From contig JAGZSF010000011.1 in the NCBI GenBank assembly GCA_018381235.1, forward strand, positions 1 to 64,000: a stretch of DNA of 64,000 bases, read 5' to 3'. This DNA is from Collinsella sp. GTDB taxonomy: Bacteria; Actinomycetota; Coriobacteriia; Coriobacteriales; Coriobacteriaceae. Below are positions 41,951 through 55,087 of the stretch, in pieces. Every line of letters starts with the position of its first letter. Position 1 is the first letter of the stretch. Position numbers and translations under genes: made by a program. The notes under the pieces are model-generated. The model searched no databases. It saw only the letters and a program-made list of their open reading frames with translations, and was not told where the DNA came from.

Positions 41951-44964
<3,014 letters not shown>

Positions 44965-45017
44965 TAACGTTAAGATGGACAAATGCGCCCGTTGGGGGAA
45001 TAGTCGCGCCACTTTGC

Positions 45018-45051
45018 TTGACAACAGGCTAAACTAGCTAATAAACGTTTA
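45018..45051 (+). promoter_or_regulatory. Promoter and palindromic operator before the LacI gene
   Basis: TTGACA (45018-45023) is a perfect -35. About 17 bp downstream lies ATAAAC, overlapped by the palindrome TAAACGTTTA (45042-45051), the typical central word of LacI-family operators. This suggests autoregulation, or control by the LacI protein encoded next. Confidence 0.65.
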
Positions 45052-45146
45052 CTCTTTTGTTTAGATTGAATTTGCGGTCGTTTAGTTGCCGAGCCACGGG
45101 GCGGTCAAGCCACGATGCTCGGCCGCGACCGATGCTAGGGGGAACG

Positions 45147-46157
45147 ATGGCTAAAGCAAGCGTCCGCGAGATCAGCCGCATTACCGGCTTTTCGCCCGCA
45201 ACCGTGTCCAACGCGCTCAACCGCAAGCGCAGCGTGAGCGAGGAGACCGCCAAGGTCATCCTGGAGTGTGCGCAGTCGCTCGGCTACCAGCAGTCGACGC
45301 AGCTCGAGAGCATCCAGTTTGTGCTTGCGCGCAAGACGGCCGCCATCCTGGACGAGAGCACCTTCCATCCCGCGGTCATCGAGGGCGTGGAGCGCCAGGC
45401 GCGTCGCCACGGCATGAGCACGAGCTTTGTCACGCTCGACTTTAGCGATCTTGACGCTGTGCGCCCGCAGGTCGAGGGCCTGATCGCCGATCCGTCCGCC
45501 GCTATCGTGCTGATGGGTACCGAGCTGGGCGAGGAGGACTACGCCCTGTTCGCCAACGCCGCCGCCCACCTGATCGTGCTCGACGGCTGGAGCGATCGTC
45601 AATACTTTGATGCCGTGGTCATTGCCAACACCGATTCGGTACTGCGCGCCGTGGACTACCTTATCGAGAAAGGTCACAAGCAAATCGGCTATCTTGCGGG
45701 CGACCTTCGCATCCGCAACTTTAAGGACCGCGAGCGCGGCTATCGCCAAGCGCTTGAGGATGCGGGCCTCGAGGCCAATCCGGCATGGCGTGTCACGCTG
45801 GGCACCACGCTCGAGGGCGCTTATCGCGATATGGGCGCGTGGCTCGACAGCGTCTCGCACGACGACCTGCCGACGGCTTTCTTTGCCGAAAACGACGTGC
45901 TCGCCGTGGGTGCCATGCGCGCGCTCAACGAGCACGGTATTCGCGTGCCCGAGGATGTCTCGATCATCGGCTTTGACGACCTGTCGTTGGGCGCCTTTTC
46001 CAACCCGCCGCTCACCACGGTGCACGTTCCCAAGCACGAGGTGGGCGAGATCGCGGTGCGCCGCCTGGTGGGCAACATCCGCAATCCCAAGAGCTATACC
46101 TGCAAGACGGCCGTATCGACCTATTTTGTCGAGCGCCAAAGCGTGCGCGAGATCTAG
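45147..46157 (+). CDS. LacI-family transcriptional regulator
   Basis: A 336-residue repressor. The N-terminal helix-turn-helix (about 4-50) contains VREISRITGFSPATVSNALN and the hinge-region ILECAQSLGYQ. The periplasmic-binding-protein-like sensor domain (about 60-330) contains VIANTDSVLRAVDYLIEKGH, AFFAENDVLAVGAMRALNEH and VSIIGFDD. ATG 45147 follows TAGGGGGA. It lies between two GH1 genes and has a TAAACGTTTA operator in its own promoter, so control of beta-glucoside use is likely. The ligand is not evident. Confidence 0.9.
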   Translation: MAKASVREISRITGFSPATVSNALNRKRSVSEETAKVILECAQSLGYQQSTQLESIQFVLARKTAAILDESTFHPAVIEGVERQARRHGMSTSFVTLDFSDLDAVRPQVEGLIADPSAAIVLMGTELGEEDYALFANAAAHLIVLDGWSDRQYFDAVVIANTDSVLRAVDYLIEKGHKQIGYLAGDLRIRNFKDRERGYRQALEDAGLEANPAWRVTLGTTLEGAYRDMGAWLDSVSHDDLPTAFFAENDVLAVGAMRALNEHGIRVPEDVSIIGFDDLSLGAFSNPPLTTVHVPKHEVGEIAVRRLVGNIRNPKSYTCKTAVSTYFVERQSVREI

Positions 46158-46219
46158 TCGGAACGGCGCCAGACCCCAGAGCGGAATAGTCCTTCTAGAT
46201 TACCTAGAATGATTTTTCT

Positions 46220-46336
46220 GGGACGGGGATTTAAAACTCATTGATCCCCGTCCCGGGTAGCTCATTTGGGACGGGGCTTTTTTGACTGGTATGATTGGTG
46301 CGACCATTCGAACCAGCTAAAAGAGCCCCGTCCCAA
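46220..46336. repeat. GGGACGGGG inverted-repeat elements before luxS
   Basis: GGGACGGGGAT (46220-46230) pairs with ATCCCCGTCCC (46244-46254). A second, longer element has 25-nt arms, 46266-46290 and 46312-46336, with three mismatches, beginning TTGGGACGGGGC. The second reaches to 24 bp before luxS, so it lies in the transcript leader or promoter and may affect expression. TATGAT (46290-46295) inside the loop could be a -10. Confidence 0.75.
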
Positions 46337-46359
46337 TTTAACTACCGAGAGGATCTGCC

Positions 46360-46848
46360 ATGGAGCGTATCGCGAGTTTTTCCGTTGACCATCTGCTGCT
46401 CGAGCCCGGCGTGTATGTGAGCCGCATCGACCGCGATCCGGCGACCGGCGCCGCCGTCACCACCTTTGACCTGCGCCTGACCACGCCCAACAAGGAGCCG
46501 GTCATGAACACGGCCGAGTGCCACACCATCGAGCACCTGGGTGCCACGTTCCTTCGCAATCATGCCGAGTGGTCGAGCCGCATTGTCTACTTTGGCCCCA
46601 TGGGCTGCCGCACGGGCTTTTACCTGGTTGTCTTTGGCGAGCTGACGAGCGAGAAGATCTTGCCGCTCGTCCGCGAGCTGTTTGAGTTTGTCGCCGGCTT
46701 TGAGGGCGATGTCCCCGGTGCCGCTCCCGAGGAGTGCGGTAACTACCTGGACCAGAACCTCCCCATGGCCAACTGGCTCGCACACCGTTACCTCGACCGC
46801 GACCTGGCCGATATCGACGAGAAGCACCTGCACTATCAGCAGGCGTAA
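46360..46848 (+). CDS. luxS: S-ribosylhomocysteine lyase LuxS
   Basis: A 162-residue metalloenzyme that cleaves S-ribosylhomocysteine to homocysteine and DPD, the precursor of autoinducer-2. Metal ligands are H55 and H59 in HTIEHLGATFLRNH and C126 in PEECGNYLDQNLPMA. C83 in GPMGCRTGFYL is the catalytic cysteine. Length and motifs are those of a complete LuxS. ACCGAGAGG precedes ATG 46360. It is a single gene, with a terminator at 46878-46908. No mtn/pfs or methionine-cycle gene is adjacent. Confidence 0.96.
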   Translation: MERIASFSVDHLLLEPGVYVSRIDRDPATGAAVTTFDLRLTTPNKEPVMNTAECHTIEHLGATFLRNHAEWSSRIVYFGPMGCRTGFYLVVFGELTSEKILPLVRELFEFVAGFEGDVPGAAPEECGNYLDQNLPMANWLAHRYLDRDLADIDEKHLHYQQA

Positions 46849-46877
46849 GAGCTTTATCGCCCAAAACGCGCGCATTG

Positions 46878-46908
46878 GGCGCCTTCGCTTATGCGGGGGC
46901 GCCTTTTT
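46878..46908 (+). terminator. Rho-independent terminator after luxS
   Basis: GGCGCCTTCGC, loop TTAT, GCGGGGGCGCC (11 pairs with two G-U wobbles), then TTTTT at 46904-46908. Confidence 0.85.
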
Positions 46909-46992
46909 GTTGATTGGTCGGGACGAGCGTTCAAAATCGCTCATGTTTGTTCTAGAATGTTCATACTGTCAAACAAACGAACAGGAGCGAAC

Positions 46993-47637
46993 ATGCATAT
47001 CTACTCTGTCTCTGATCCCGAGTTCAAGTCCTATGGCAACGTTTGGGATAACGTTCCGTCCGAGCTTACGTCGCCCGTGCTCGAGGCACTTGCCTCCACG
47101 CCCATCCCCGAGGGCAGCAAGTATGTGGCCTCCGCGCCCGAGCTCGAGGGTGTCATGGATGCCGATAAGCTGGGCTTTCTCATGTTTGGCGGTCGTCCCT
47201 TCCAGCTGGGCTGGTGCAACGGCCACAACACGCGTCTCAACTGCCTGGAGTACCACCGCGCGAGCGAGTTCAACCTGGGCGCCCGCGACTTTATCCTGCT
47301 CGTGGCGCATCGCTGGGAGATCGAGGACGGCAAGCTCGATACCGCGTGCGTCAAGGCGTTCCGCGTGCCGGCCGGCACGCTTGTTGAGGTTTTCAACACC
47401 ACGCTTCACTACACGCCCTGCATGGTCGACGACGGCGGCTTCCAGGTGATGGTGGCGCTTCCCGCTGGCACCAACGGCCCGCGCCCCGAGGCTGCAGCCG
47501 ACATGCCTGCCGCTGGTGACAGCTACTGCTACTGGAAGGCCGACAAGTGGGTTCTCTGCCATGCTGACAGCCCCAAGGCTGCCGAGGGCGGCTACGTAGG
47601 TCTCATCGGCAAGAACCTCGACATCGCCGTGGACTAG
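46993..47637 (+). CDS. DUF4867-type cupin-like protein
   Basis: A 214-residue soluble protein that I recognise, with some doubt, as DUF4867. The central part has beta-rich stretches such as NCLEYHRASEFNLGARDFIL and FRVPAGTLVEVFNTTLHYTP, consistent with a cupin-like fold related to ureidoglycolate lyase. The reaction is unknown; relatives often sit near sugar genes. CAGGAG precedes ATG 46993. TTCAAA (46931) and TAGAAT 17 bp later form a good promoter. GTTTGTT and AACAAAC around the start of transcription could be an operator. A truncated second copy of its 3' end lies at 48997-49060. Confidence 0.65.
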   Translation: MHIYSVSDPEFKSYGNVWDNVPSELTSPVLEALASTPIPEGSKYVASAPELEGVMDADKLGFLMFGGRPFQLGWCNGHNTRLNCLEYHRASEFNLGARDFILLVAHRWEIEDGKLDTACVKAFRVPAGTLVEVFNTTLHYTPCMVDDGGFQVMVALPAGTNGPRPEAAADMPAAGDSYCYWKADKWVLCHADSPKAAEGGYVGLIGKNLDIAVD

Positions 47638-47645
47638 AACCTTTC

Positions 47646-47833
47646 GTCTCGATCTGTAACATCTAGCGGGCTAAATTGTCTCTACCTGTTACAGATCGAG
47701 ACATACCGTAGAGGGCCGCCCGAAAAATCTCGATCTGTAACACCAAGCCCGATTTTGACGGCCTAGCTGTTACAGATCGAGACAAACCGGGCCCAATCCA
47801 CCACAAAGGTGCCTGTCCCCATTGTGGCGGCTG
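47646..47833. repeat. Tandem TCTCGATCTGTAACA hairpins and a CCACAAAGG hairpin
   Basis: GTCTCGATCTGTAACA (47646-47661) pairs with TGTTACAGATCGAGAC (47687-47702). A second copy pairs 47728-47742 with 47768-47783. CCACAAAGG (47801) with TTGTGG (47822) follows. The same hairpin set recurs at 49071-49190, beyond the ATPase gene. Confidence 0.85.
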
Positions 47834-47834
47834 C

Positions 47835-48941
47835 CTAGAGCTGGCTGCGCAGATAGTCAGCCATATATGGAACAGCGAAACGCACGTAACCGCGGCGCGC
47901 TTGTTCGATAACGCCGGCGTCGATGAGGCGACGGCGATACTTTTGCGCATAGTCGGGTGTGACTGACATGCGCTTCGCAACATCGGAAATGCGCGAAACG
48001 GCGTCTTCGTCATCAATCATTGCGTCGAGAAACGCGACGTCTTGGTCCGATAGCGCGGCGAGCGTCGTTTCACAAACATCGTTTTCGAAATCGGCCTTTG
48101 ACGCTTCGATAGCTCCGTCGACTTGCTCTGGCGTTACGCGTTTTCCGGCCTCGCAGCGATTGGCGATGTTGTAGCCGATGAGCTGCAGCATATAGGGCGA
48201 ACCTTGGGTTGCACGAGCGGCACGGAGGCGAAGATCGCCTGGAATATCAAGGTTGAGCTCTTCGAAAGCCCGTTGATAATATGCATCGACATCTCCGACT
48301 GAAAGCGGTTCGAGCGTGACTTTGCATGCGCGGTTGAGAAATGTCAGTACGCGGTCGTTGAGTGTCGCGGAGACTGCTCCCGGGAGGCCCGCCATGACGA
48401 GCGCGACGTTGAGTCCCTCGCCGACGAGCTCTTGATAGGCGGTGACGAGCTGTCTGATCTCGGGTGAATTTGCTTGGAGCTCGTCGATGAGGATGAGGGT
48501 GCCGTGTCCCTGCTCGGTCAGTTTGCGCGCGAGCTGTGTGAGTTTGAACTGAAAGCTCTTGGTCTCCTGCACGTCTCGTGTGAACTCGAGGCCTGCCGAG
48601 AACCCAAAAACACTTAGACTGCCGCTCGTGAGTTTGGGAAGGCGGCGTTTATTGACGTACGGTTCGCCTGCTTCCTGGATTTTCTCAACAATGCGCTCGA
48701 GCATATCCTCGGAGGCCACGGTGGGCGTGGCGACAACAAAGCCGAGCTTGCGTGCGCGGTCGGCAAGTTCCCACAGAAGAACCGTCTTGCCGCTGCCTCG
48801 CTGTCCAAGCATGAGCATGGCTCGGTCGCGATTGCCCGGCTCCTGCTCAAGACCGGAGATGAATGTCGAAATCACGTTCCCGCGCCCCACCAGATAGGAC
48901 GGGCGATTTCCAAATGAGGGGGAGAAGATGGTTTCAGTCAT
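47835..48941 (-). CDS. AAA/Orc1-like ATPase with C-terminal winged helix
   Basis: A 368-residue P-loop ATPase. Walker A is MLGQRGSGKTVLL (about 44-56) and Walker B is LILIDELQAN (about 148-157). A sensor-like MAGLPGAV follows, with an AAA lid (SPYMLQLIGYNIANR). The C-terminal winged-helix-like part (about 300-368) contains ISDVAKRMSVTPDYAQKYRR. It resembles the stand-alone ATPases of the archaeal-type ATPase/Orc1 group, whose roles are mostly unknown. AAAGGAGA precedes the start, after a purine-rich tract (48946-48984). It lies on the minus strand between duplicated sequences, which suggests it arrived as a cassette. Confidence 0.8.
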   Translation of the reverse strand: MTETIFSPSFGNRPSYLVGRGNVISTFISGLEQEPGNRDRAMLMLGQRGSGKTVLLWELADRARKLGFVVATPTVASEDMLERIVEKIQEAGEPYVNKRRLPKLTSGSLSVFGFSAGLEFTRDVQETKSFQFKLTQLARKLTEQGHGTLILIDELQANSPEIRQLVTAYQELVGEGLNVALVMAGLPGAVSATLNDRVLTFLNRACKVTLEPLSVGDVDAYYQRAFEELNLDIPGDLRLRAARATQGSPYMLQLIGYNIANRCEAGKRVTPEQVDGAIEASKADFENDVCETTLAALSDQDVAFLDAMIDDEDAVSRISDVAKRMSVTPDYAQKYRRRLIDAGVIEQARRGYVRFAVPYMADYLRSQL

Positions 48942-48996
48942 AAGTCTCCTTTCCTTTTTTTCCTATTTTTTCCTTTCTTTCCTATTCAGTCAAATA

Positions 48997-49060
48997 TCCC
49001 GCCGGAGAGGGCGGCTGCGTGGACCTCATCGGCAAGAACCTCGACATCGCCTGCGACTAG
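48997..49060 (+). pseudogene. Truncated duplicate of the DUF4867 gene 3' end
   Basis: This stretch reads GGCVDLIGKNLDIACD then stop, against GGYVGLIGKNLDIAVD then stop at the end of the intact gene (47587-47637). Similarity continues past the stop into the hairpin repeat (49071-49125). Only the last ~20 codons remain. Confidence 0.8.
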
Positions 49061-49070
49061 AATCTTCTGT

Positions 49071-49190
49071 TTCGATCTGTAACATCTAGCGGGCTAAATC
49101 GTCTCTACCTGTTACAGATCGAGACAAACCTGCCCAAACCACCACAAAGGTGCCCGTCCCCTTTGTGGTGGTTGGTGGTTTGGGCAGGCG
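49071..49190. repeat. Second copy of the hairpin set after the ATPase gene
   Basis: TTCGATCTGTAACA (49071-49084) pairs with TGTTACAGATCGAGAC (49110-49125). GCCCAAACCACCACAAAGG (49132-49150) pairs with CCTTTGTGGTGGTT (49160-49173) and the following TGGTTTGGGC. The internal sequence ATCTAGCGGGCTAAAT is shared with 47661-47676. The rest of the 388-bp gap to 49329 shows no gene. Confidence 0.85.
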
Positions 49191-49317
49191 GTATCAAAAA
49201 GTGTCAGACGGGGCGGCTGCCGAGCACCCGCGCGTGAAAAGAAGTATCGGCCTGCGTCGTTGCCGTTGAGCGACGCGTTGTTTGTAGGGATACTGAGCCT
49301 ATGACAACAGCGTATGA

Positions 49318-50760
<1,443 letters not shown>

Positions 50761-50789
50761 ACTTTCCCGATAACCGTAGCCTCCTGACC

Positions 50790-50828
50790 AAGGCGCCCGG
50801 CGAGCAGTTAATGCTTGCCGGGCGCCTT
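50790..50828 (+). terminator. Terminator after the second GH1 gene
   Basis: AAGGCGCCCGGCGAGC (50790-50805) pairs with GCTTGCCGGGCGCCTT (50813-50828), with one G-T wobble. The T-run is short. Confidence 0.8.
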
Positions 50829-50895
50829 GCCGTCTGCGGATTTTGGGACATGTGGCCCGCTTTTTCGACCCACCTGTCGGTACACTAAAAGCACT

Positions 50896-52779
50896 ATGGG
50901 TACCCGCACGCGACATATCGGCCACGCGGCCGCCCGATCCGCTCCCGTGGCGGATCCCAGGGGCGGCACGCTCTTTGCCATGCCGCGATTCCTTGTTGGC
51001 ATAACGCATCAGGCGTATCGTCACCGCGTCTTTGCTATCGCCGGCGCCATCACCGCACTGTTCCTCATGCTTTTGGCGGTCTTGCCGGCGCTGTTTGCCT
51101 CCGACCCCAAACTTTCTAACGTCGTGCCCGCCTATAGCGAGGTGTCCAAAGAGGTTGTGGATGCGCTCGTCCATTCGAGCTCTCTCCCGCTGCTTGTCGC
51201 CGCAATTGTATTTTCGATATGGGGCGTATCGGTCTATCTGCGCTGTTTGGACTATGTGTTGCGCCGCCGCCTTGTTGCCATCGCCACCATCTGCGCCCTG
51301 TGGATGATCGAAGTCATTCTCAAGTACAAGTCGTTCACGCCGTTCTATGCCACCGTGCTGTGGTACCTGTACTACGTGCCCATGACGCTCATTCCACTGC
51401 TCTACCAGTTGTGTGGTCTGCGCCTTGCGGGCCTGGAGCAACACCGCCTGGGTCGCCGCTACTGCGCTGCGCTGTGGATTGTGGCCATCCTGCTTATCGG
51501 ATTTGTGCTCACCAACGATTTTCACCAGCAGGTCTTCCGCTTTGACCGTACAAGCGACACCTGGAGCAACGACTACACGTACGGCTGGGGATATTTCGCC
51601 GTCCTCGTGTGGACGGCCTTTGACTTCGTGGCCTTTTTTATCCTGGTTGGCCGGTCCTCGTCCTTTCGCATCCAGCGTTTCTCGGGCACGGCGGCGCTCG
51701 TACTACTGGGCGGCGCATTCTTTGCCATCTCGTATGCGTTGCGCGTGCCCTGGGCATGGAGGCTCAACTTTTCGCTCGTCTATTGCGTCCTGTGCGTGGT
51801 GGCGATGGAAATCTGTCTCGATTGCGGTGTCATTCCGTCATATCACGACATCGCCGGCATCTTCGACACCTTGCCGCTCGACCTCAAAGTTCTAACGCGC
51901 GACCTGCAGGAAGTCTATGCCACGCCAGTGTCAAAGCCAATGCCGGTAGGCGTGTGCGAAGAGCTGCGAGCCCAGGAACACGGGCATGCCCATGCCTTTG
52001 CCGTGGAGTCCAATCCCGATGCAATGTACCGAGCCTTTCCACTGCTGGGTGGATCGGCCCTGCTTGCCCAAGACGTGTCGGATCTCAACGAGCTTAACCG
52101 TGAACTGACACACCGTCGCATGGAGCTGCAGCGTCAAAACGAGCTGCTCGCTGCCGACTACGACCTTAAGACGCACCTGGCAGACCAAGAGGCCGAGACC
52201 TTGCTGGTCCAAGACGTGGACCAGGCGCTTGCCCGCGCGCTCGAAGGGATGTACGACCTGCTGAGCTCGCTACCGCCGTTGACCGATGAATCGTCTTCGC
52301 ACGAGCGTTACCGCATGCTGCAGCGCGCCAAGATGCTCGTCGCCTATTGCAAGCGCAAGGGGTCGCTCACGTTGGCACAGCACGGGGAGAGCGGTTTTGA
52401 TCGCGACCGCATTCAGCTCATTGCCAACGAGCTCGCAAGCGACCTGCGCACCATCGATATCGATTGCGCCTCGATTATCGCCATACGGCGCCCGATGCAC
52501 GCCAGTACGGTAAGCGCCCTGTACGACTGCGTGTATGACTTTGCGTTTTTTGCCTACACCACCGACCATCCGGCGCTTATGTATCACTTGGGCGATCATG
52601 ACCGATGCAGTGTCGAGCTGCGTGCCGCGCTTTTTTCCAACGATGATGCAGATCTTTCGCAGACGCCCGCTGCGCAAGAGCTCGAAAGCGCTCTGCAAGG
52701 GCGCAACGTGGCATACCGCCTTGAGGGCGAGCCCGGCCAGCTGCGCATGATCGTGTTGATGCCGAGGGCGGGTGAGTGA
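50896..52779 (+). CDS. 7TM sensor protein with a degenerate kinase-like C-terminus
   Basis: A 627-residue membrane protein. Eight or so helices (about 40-330) resemble a histidine-kinase N-terminal 7TM sensor: VFAIAGAITALFLMLLAVLP; YATVLWYLYYVPMTLIPLLY. A coiled coil (about 390-455) and a ~170-residue cytoplasmic domain follow. That domain looks related to histidine kinases in layout, but no phospho-accepting His box and no glycine-rich ATP lid are visible. The next gene is a real kinase, so this may be the sensing subunit. ATG 50896 has TACACT 10-15 bp upstream and no Shine-Dalgarno, so the mRNA may be nearly leaderless. The longer in-frame start overlaps the terminator and was not used. Confidence 0.75.
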   Translation: MGTRTRHIGHAAARSAPVADPRGGTLFAMPRFLVGITHQAYRHRVFAIAGAITALFLMLLAVLPALFASDPKLSNVVPAYSEVSKEVVDALVHSSSLPLLVAAIVFSIWGVSVYLRCLDYVLRRRLVAIATICALWMIEVILKYKSFTPFYATVLWYLYYVPMTLIPLLYQLCGLRLAGLEQHRLGRRYCAALWIVAILLIGFVLTNDFHQQVFRFDRTSDTWSNDYTYGWGYFAVLVWTAFDFVAFFILVGRSSSFRIQRFSGTAALVLLGGAFFAISYALRVPWAWRLNFSLVYCVLCVVAMEICLDCGVIPSYHDIAGIFDTLPLDLKVLTRDLQEVYATPVSKPMPVGVCEELRAQEHGHAHAFAVESNPDAMYRAFPLLGGSALLAQDVSDLNELNRELTHRRMELQRQNELLAADYDLKTHLADQEAETLLVQDVDQALARALEGMYDLLSSLPPLTDESSSHERYRMLQRAKMLVAYCKRKGSLTLAQHGESGFDRDRIQLIANELASDLRTIDIDCASIIAIRRPMHASTVSALYDCVYDFAFFAYTTDHPALMYHLGDHDRCSVELRAALFSNDDADLSQTPAAQELESALQGRNVAYRLEGEPGQLRMIVLMPRAGE

Positions 52780-52781
52780 CG

Positions 52782-54275
52782 ATGCAGATTTCGCTCATTC
52801 TTCCCCAAATCGTTGCGCTCGATGTTGTCTTTGCCCTGGCTGCGTGTCTGCAGACGATCCACGTCCCGCTCATCGCATCGCGCCGCTCGTCCTATAACCG
52901 TAAGGTGATTTGTGCCTACGAGGCGAGCCTTGTGCTTCACCTAATTATTTCGGCGCTCATCTTGTTCGCGTCGTCTGGCTCATATCTGGTGGCGCCGCTT
53001 GACGTTTGCGCCGGGGCAATGGGCGGAGCGTTGTGGCTCAATGCCGTGATCTTTGCCTACGGCATGGTGCTTATGGTGCACTATCGTCGCCCCGTCATGC
53101 TGGCCGAACTGTTGCTCGTTGCCGCCGTGACACCGCCGGTGGTGCTTGCCATGGGCTCGGCGTGGACCACGGTCCTTATCGCAGAGGGAGCGTTTTTCCT
53201 GTTCCGCTCCATTGCGGCGCTCTTGATGGATGTCCGCAACCGCCAGGAGGATATCACCGCGTTCTCGACGATCGAAACCATCAACGTGATTCCCGTGGGC
53301 ATCCTGTATCTGGACCCGAGGGGCCGTCCGCTGCTCATGAACCGCTGCATGCGAAAAAACCTGGTGGAGCTTCATATGCCCACCGACCTAGGCGATATGA
53401 GCGGTACATGGAACGACCTGCGCAAACTCAGCATGCAAATGCCCGAAAGCAGCCAGAACCGCGTGCGGATTAATCTGGACCGCTTTGGTGAGGCGCGGGC
53501 GGTGGTCGAGGTTCCTCCCGCCGAGATTCGCTTGTTTGTGCACGATGACGTTATGGTTTCGGGCCGCCTCTTCGAGCGCATTATCGGCCTGGATGTAACA
53601 GAGTATGCGCATGCTCATGATCGCCTGGCGCAAGCCAACCACCTGCTTGAGCTTGCGGGCCAAGGGCTCCAAGCCCAGATCGAAGAAGTCAAAAAAGTTG
53701 CTGACAATGCGGCCTATCTGCGTATGCGCGCTCGCGTGCACGACGTGATCGGGCAGCGCCTGTCCATTCTCCATCGTTATCTGGAGGAAGGGCGCCTGGA
53801 TGACGAGTCACTCGAACAGATCGACCCGCTGCTGCGCTCAATCGCTGCCGATCTGCGCAGCGGGGGCGACACCGAACCGGCAGAGCAATTGGGCGATATC
53901 GTCCATGCCTTTGGCCTGGTGAGTGTGCAGATCGATGTGGAGGGCGAGCTGCCAAGCGACGCGCGTGTCGCCGCCGCATTTTTGCAGATTATCCGCGAGG
54001 CCTCGACCAATGCCACCAAGCATGCACAGGCGCATCGGGTCCACGTGCGTCTGTGGCAGGAGACGTCGGAAGACGGTGCTGTTGCGCGGATGACCGTTTC
54101 TAACGACGGCGCGCCTGCACCCGTATCGTATCGCGAGGGAACGGGTATCCCAGGTATGAGGCATGTCGCGCAAGATCTGGGCGGCAGCCTAGAGGTCCAT
54201 GCTGCCGGGCCCTTTACGCTTGCGGCGTCCATCCCGCTGAGCTCCAACGCCACGGTCCAAAGGAGAAGTTCATGA
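52782..54275 (+). CDS. Membrane histidine kinase (HisKA_3-like)
   Basis: A 497-residue kinase. Five to six N-terminal helices (about 5-150), a PAS-like region (about 155-270), a coiled coil (about 285-310), then RMRARVHDVIGQRLS with phospho-acceptor H320. The ATP-binding part has an N-box (IIREASTNATKHAQ) and a G-box (GTGIPGMRHVAQDLGG). The start is ATG 52782; GTG 52776, overlapping the previous stop, is possible. The stop overlaps the response regulator start by 4 bp. It forms an operon with the 7TM protein and the regulator. Confidence 0.87.
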   Translation: MQISLILPQIVALDVVFALAACLQTIHVPLIASRRSSYNRKVICAYEASLVLHLIISALILFASSGSYLVAPLDVCAGAMGGALWLNAVIFAYGMVLMVHYRRPVMLAELLLVAAVTPPVVLAMGSAWTTVLIAEGAFFLFRSIAALLMDVRNRQEDITAFSTIETINVIPVGILYLDPRGRPLLMNRCMRKNLVELHMPTDLGDMSGTWNDLRKLSMQMPESSQNRVRINLDRFGEARAVVEVPPAEIRLFVHDDVMVSGRLFERIIGLDVTEYAHAHDRLAQANHLLELAGQGLQAQIEEVKKVADNAAYLRMRARVHDVIGQRLSILHRYLEEGRLDDESLEQIDPLLRSIAADLRSGGDTEPAEQLGDIVHAFGLVSVQIDVEGELPSDARVAAAFLQIIREASTNATKHAQAHRVHVRLWQETSEDGAVARMTVSNDGAPAPVSYREGTGIPGMRHVAQDLGGSLEVHAAGPFTLAASIPLSSNATVQRRSS

Positions 54276-54895
54276 TCCGCGTCCTTATAGTCGAAGACCA
54301 GGCCATCCTGCGCGAGAGCCTGGCGCGCTCCGTTGGCGACCAGCCCGATATGACCGTTGTTTCCGCCATTGCCGATGCTTCCGAGGCCTTGGGTGTCGCG
54401 CTCAAGGAGCGCCCGGACATGATACTGATGGACGTGTGCACCGAACACGATTCAAACGGCATCGTGGCGGCGGCGCGCATCAAGGAGCAACTGCCCGAGT
54501 GCCGCGTCATTATCATGACGGGTATGCCCGAAATCACCTTTGTGGACCAGGCGCGCGAGGCGGGCGTCGACAGCTTTGTGTACAAGAACGTCGGTATCGA
54601 CGAGCTATTCGCCGTGATGCGCTCCACGCTGGCGGGTTACTGCACGTTTCCCAAGCCGCCCGAGAGCATCTTCTCGGGCACGGCGGCCCTCGACGATGTC
54701 GAGCTGTCGATCTTGCGCCTTGCCTGCGAGGGCAAGAGCCGCCGCGAGATCGCGGCCGAGCTGTTTATGAGCGAGGGCACCATCAAACGCCGCATCTCGG
54801 AGATTCTCAATAAGACCGGCTACGACAACATCATGCGCCTGGCCGTGCATGCGGTGACCGAAGGCAGCATCGTCCCCAACATGGAGCGCCCGTAG
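54272..54895 (+). CDS. NarL/FixJ-family response regulator
   Basis: A 207-residue regulator. In the receiver domain, E8/D9 form the acidic pocket, D54 in MILMDVCTEHDS is the phosphorylation site, and T81 in IIMTGMP and K103 in FVYKN are the switch residues. The LuxR-type helix-turn-helix (about 140-200) contains LDDVELSILRLACEGKSRRE and GTIKRRISEILNKTGYDN. ATG 54272 lies within the end of the kinase gene. Targets are unknown; no adjacent effector gene is obvious. Confidence 0.92.
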   Translation: MIRVLIVEDQAILRESLARSVGDQPDMTVVSAIADASEALGVALKERPDMILMDVCTEHDSNGIVAAARIKEQLPECRVIIMTGMPEITFVDQAREAGVDSFVYKNVGIDELFAVMRSTLAGYCTFPKPPESIFSGTAALDDVELSILRLACEGKSRREIAAELFMSEGTIKRRISEILNKTGYDNIMRLAVHAVTEGSIVPNMERP

Positions 54896-54931
54896 TCGGT
54901 GTGCCGCCCGTGTTCCGGCGCCGTAAAGATA

Positions 54932-54970
54932 GGCCGCCCGCCGTTTTGCATCAGAAAACGGCGGGCGGCC
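54932..54970. terminator. Bidirectional terminator
   Basis: GGCCGCCCGCCGTTTT (54932-54947) and its exact complement (54955-54970), with a 7-nt loop. It ends the response-regulator operon. A second strong hairpin, 55003-55018 with 55022-55037, is placed to end the minus-strand lipoprotein gene. Confidence 0.85.
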
Positions 54971-55087
54971 TGCTTGTGCGAGCGGTGCTGTCGGCGCAAG
55001 GCGGCGGGGCCGCGGGATCATTTCCTGCGGCCCCGCCTGGCAAGTGCGCGGATGTGTCCGCCAATCCGCGGCTGATGTTACGTGCCG

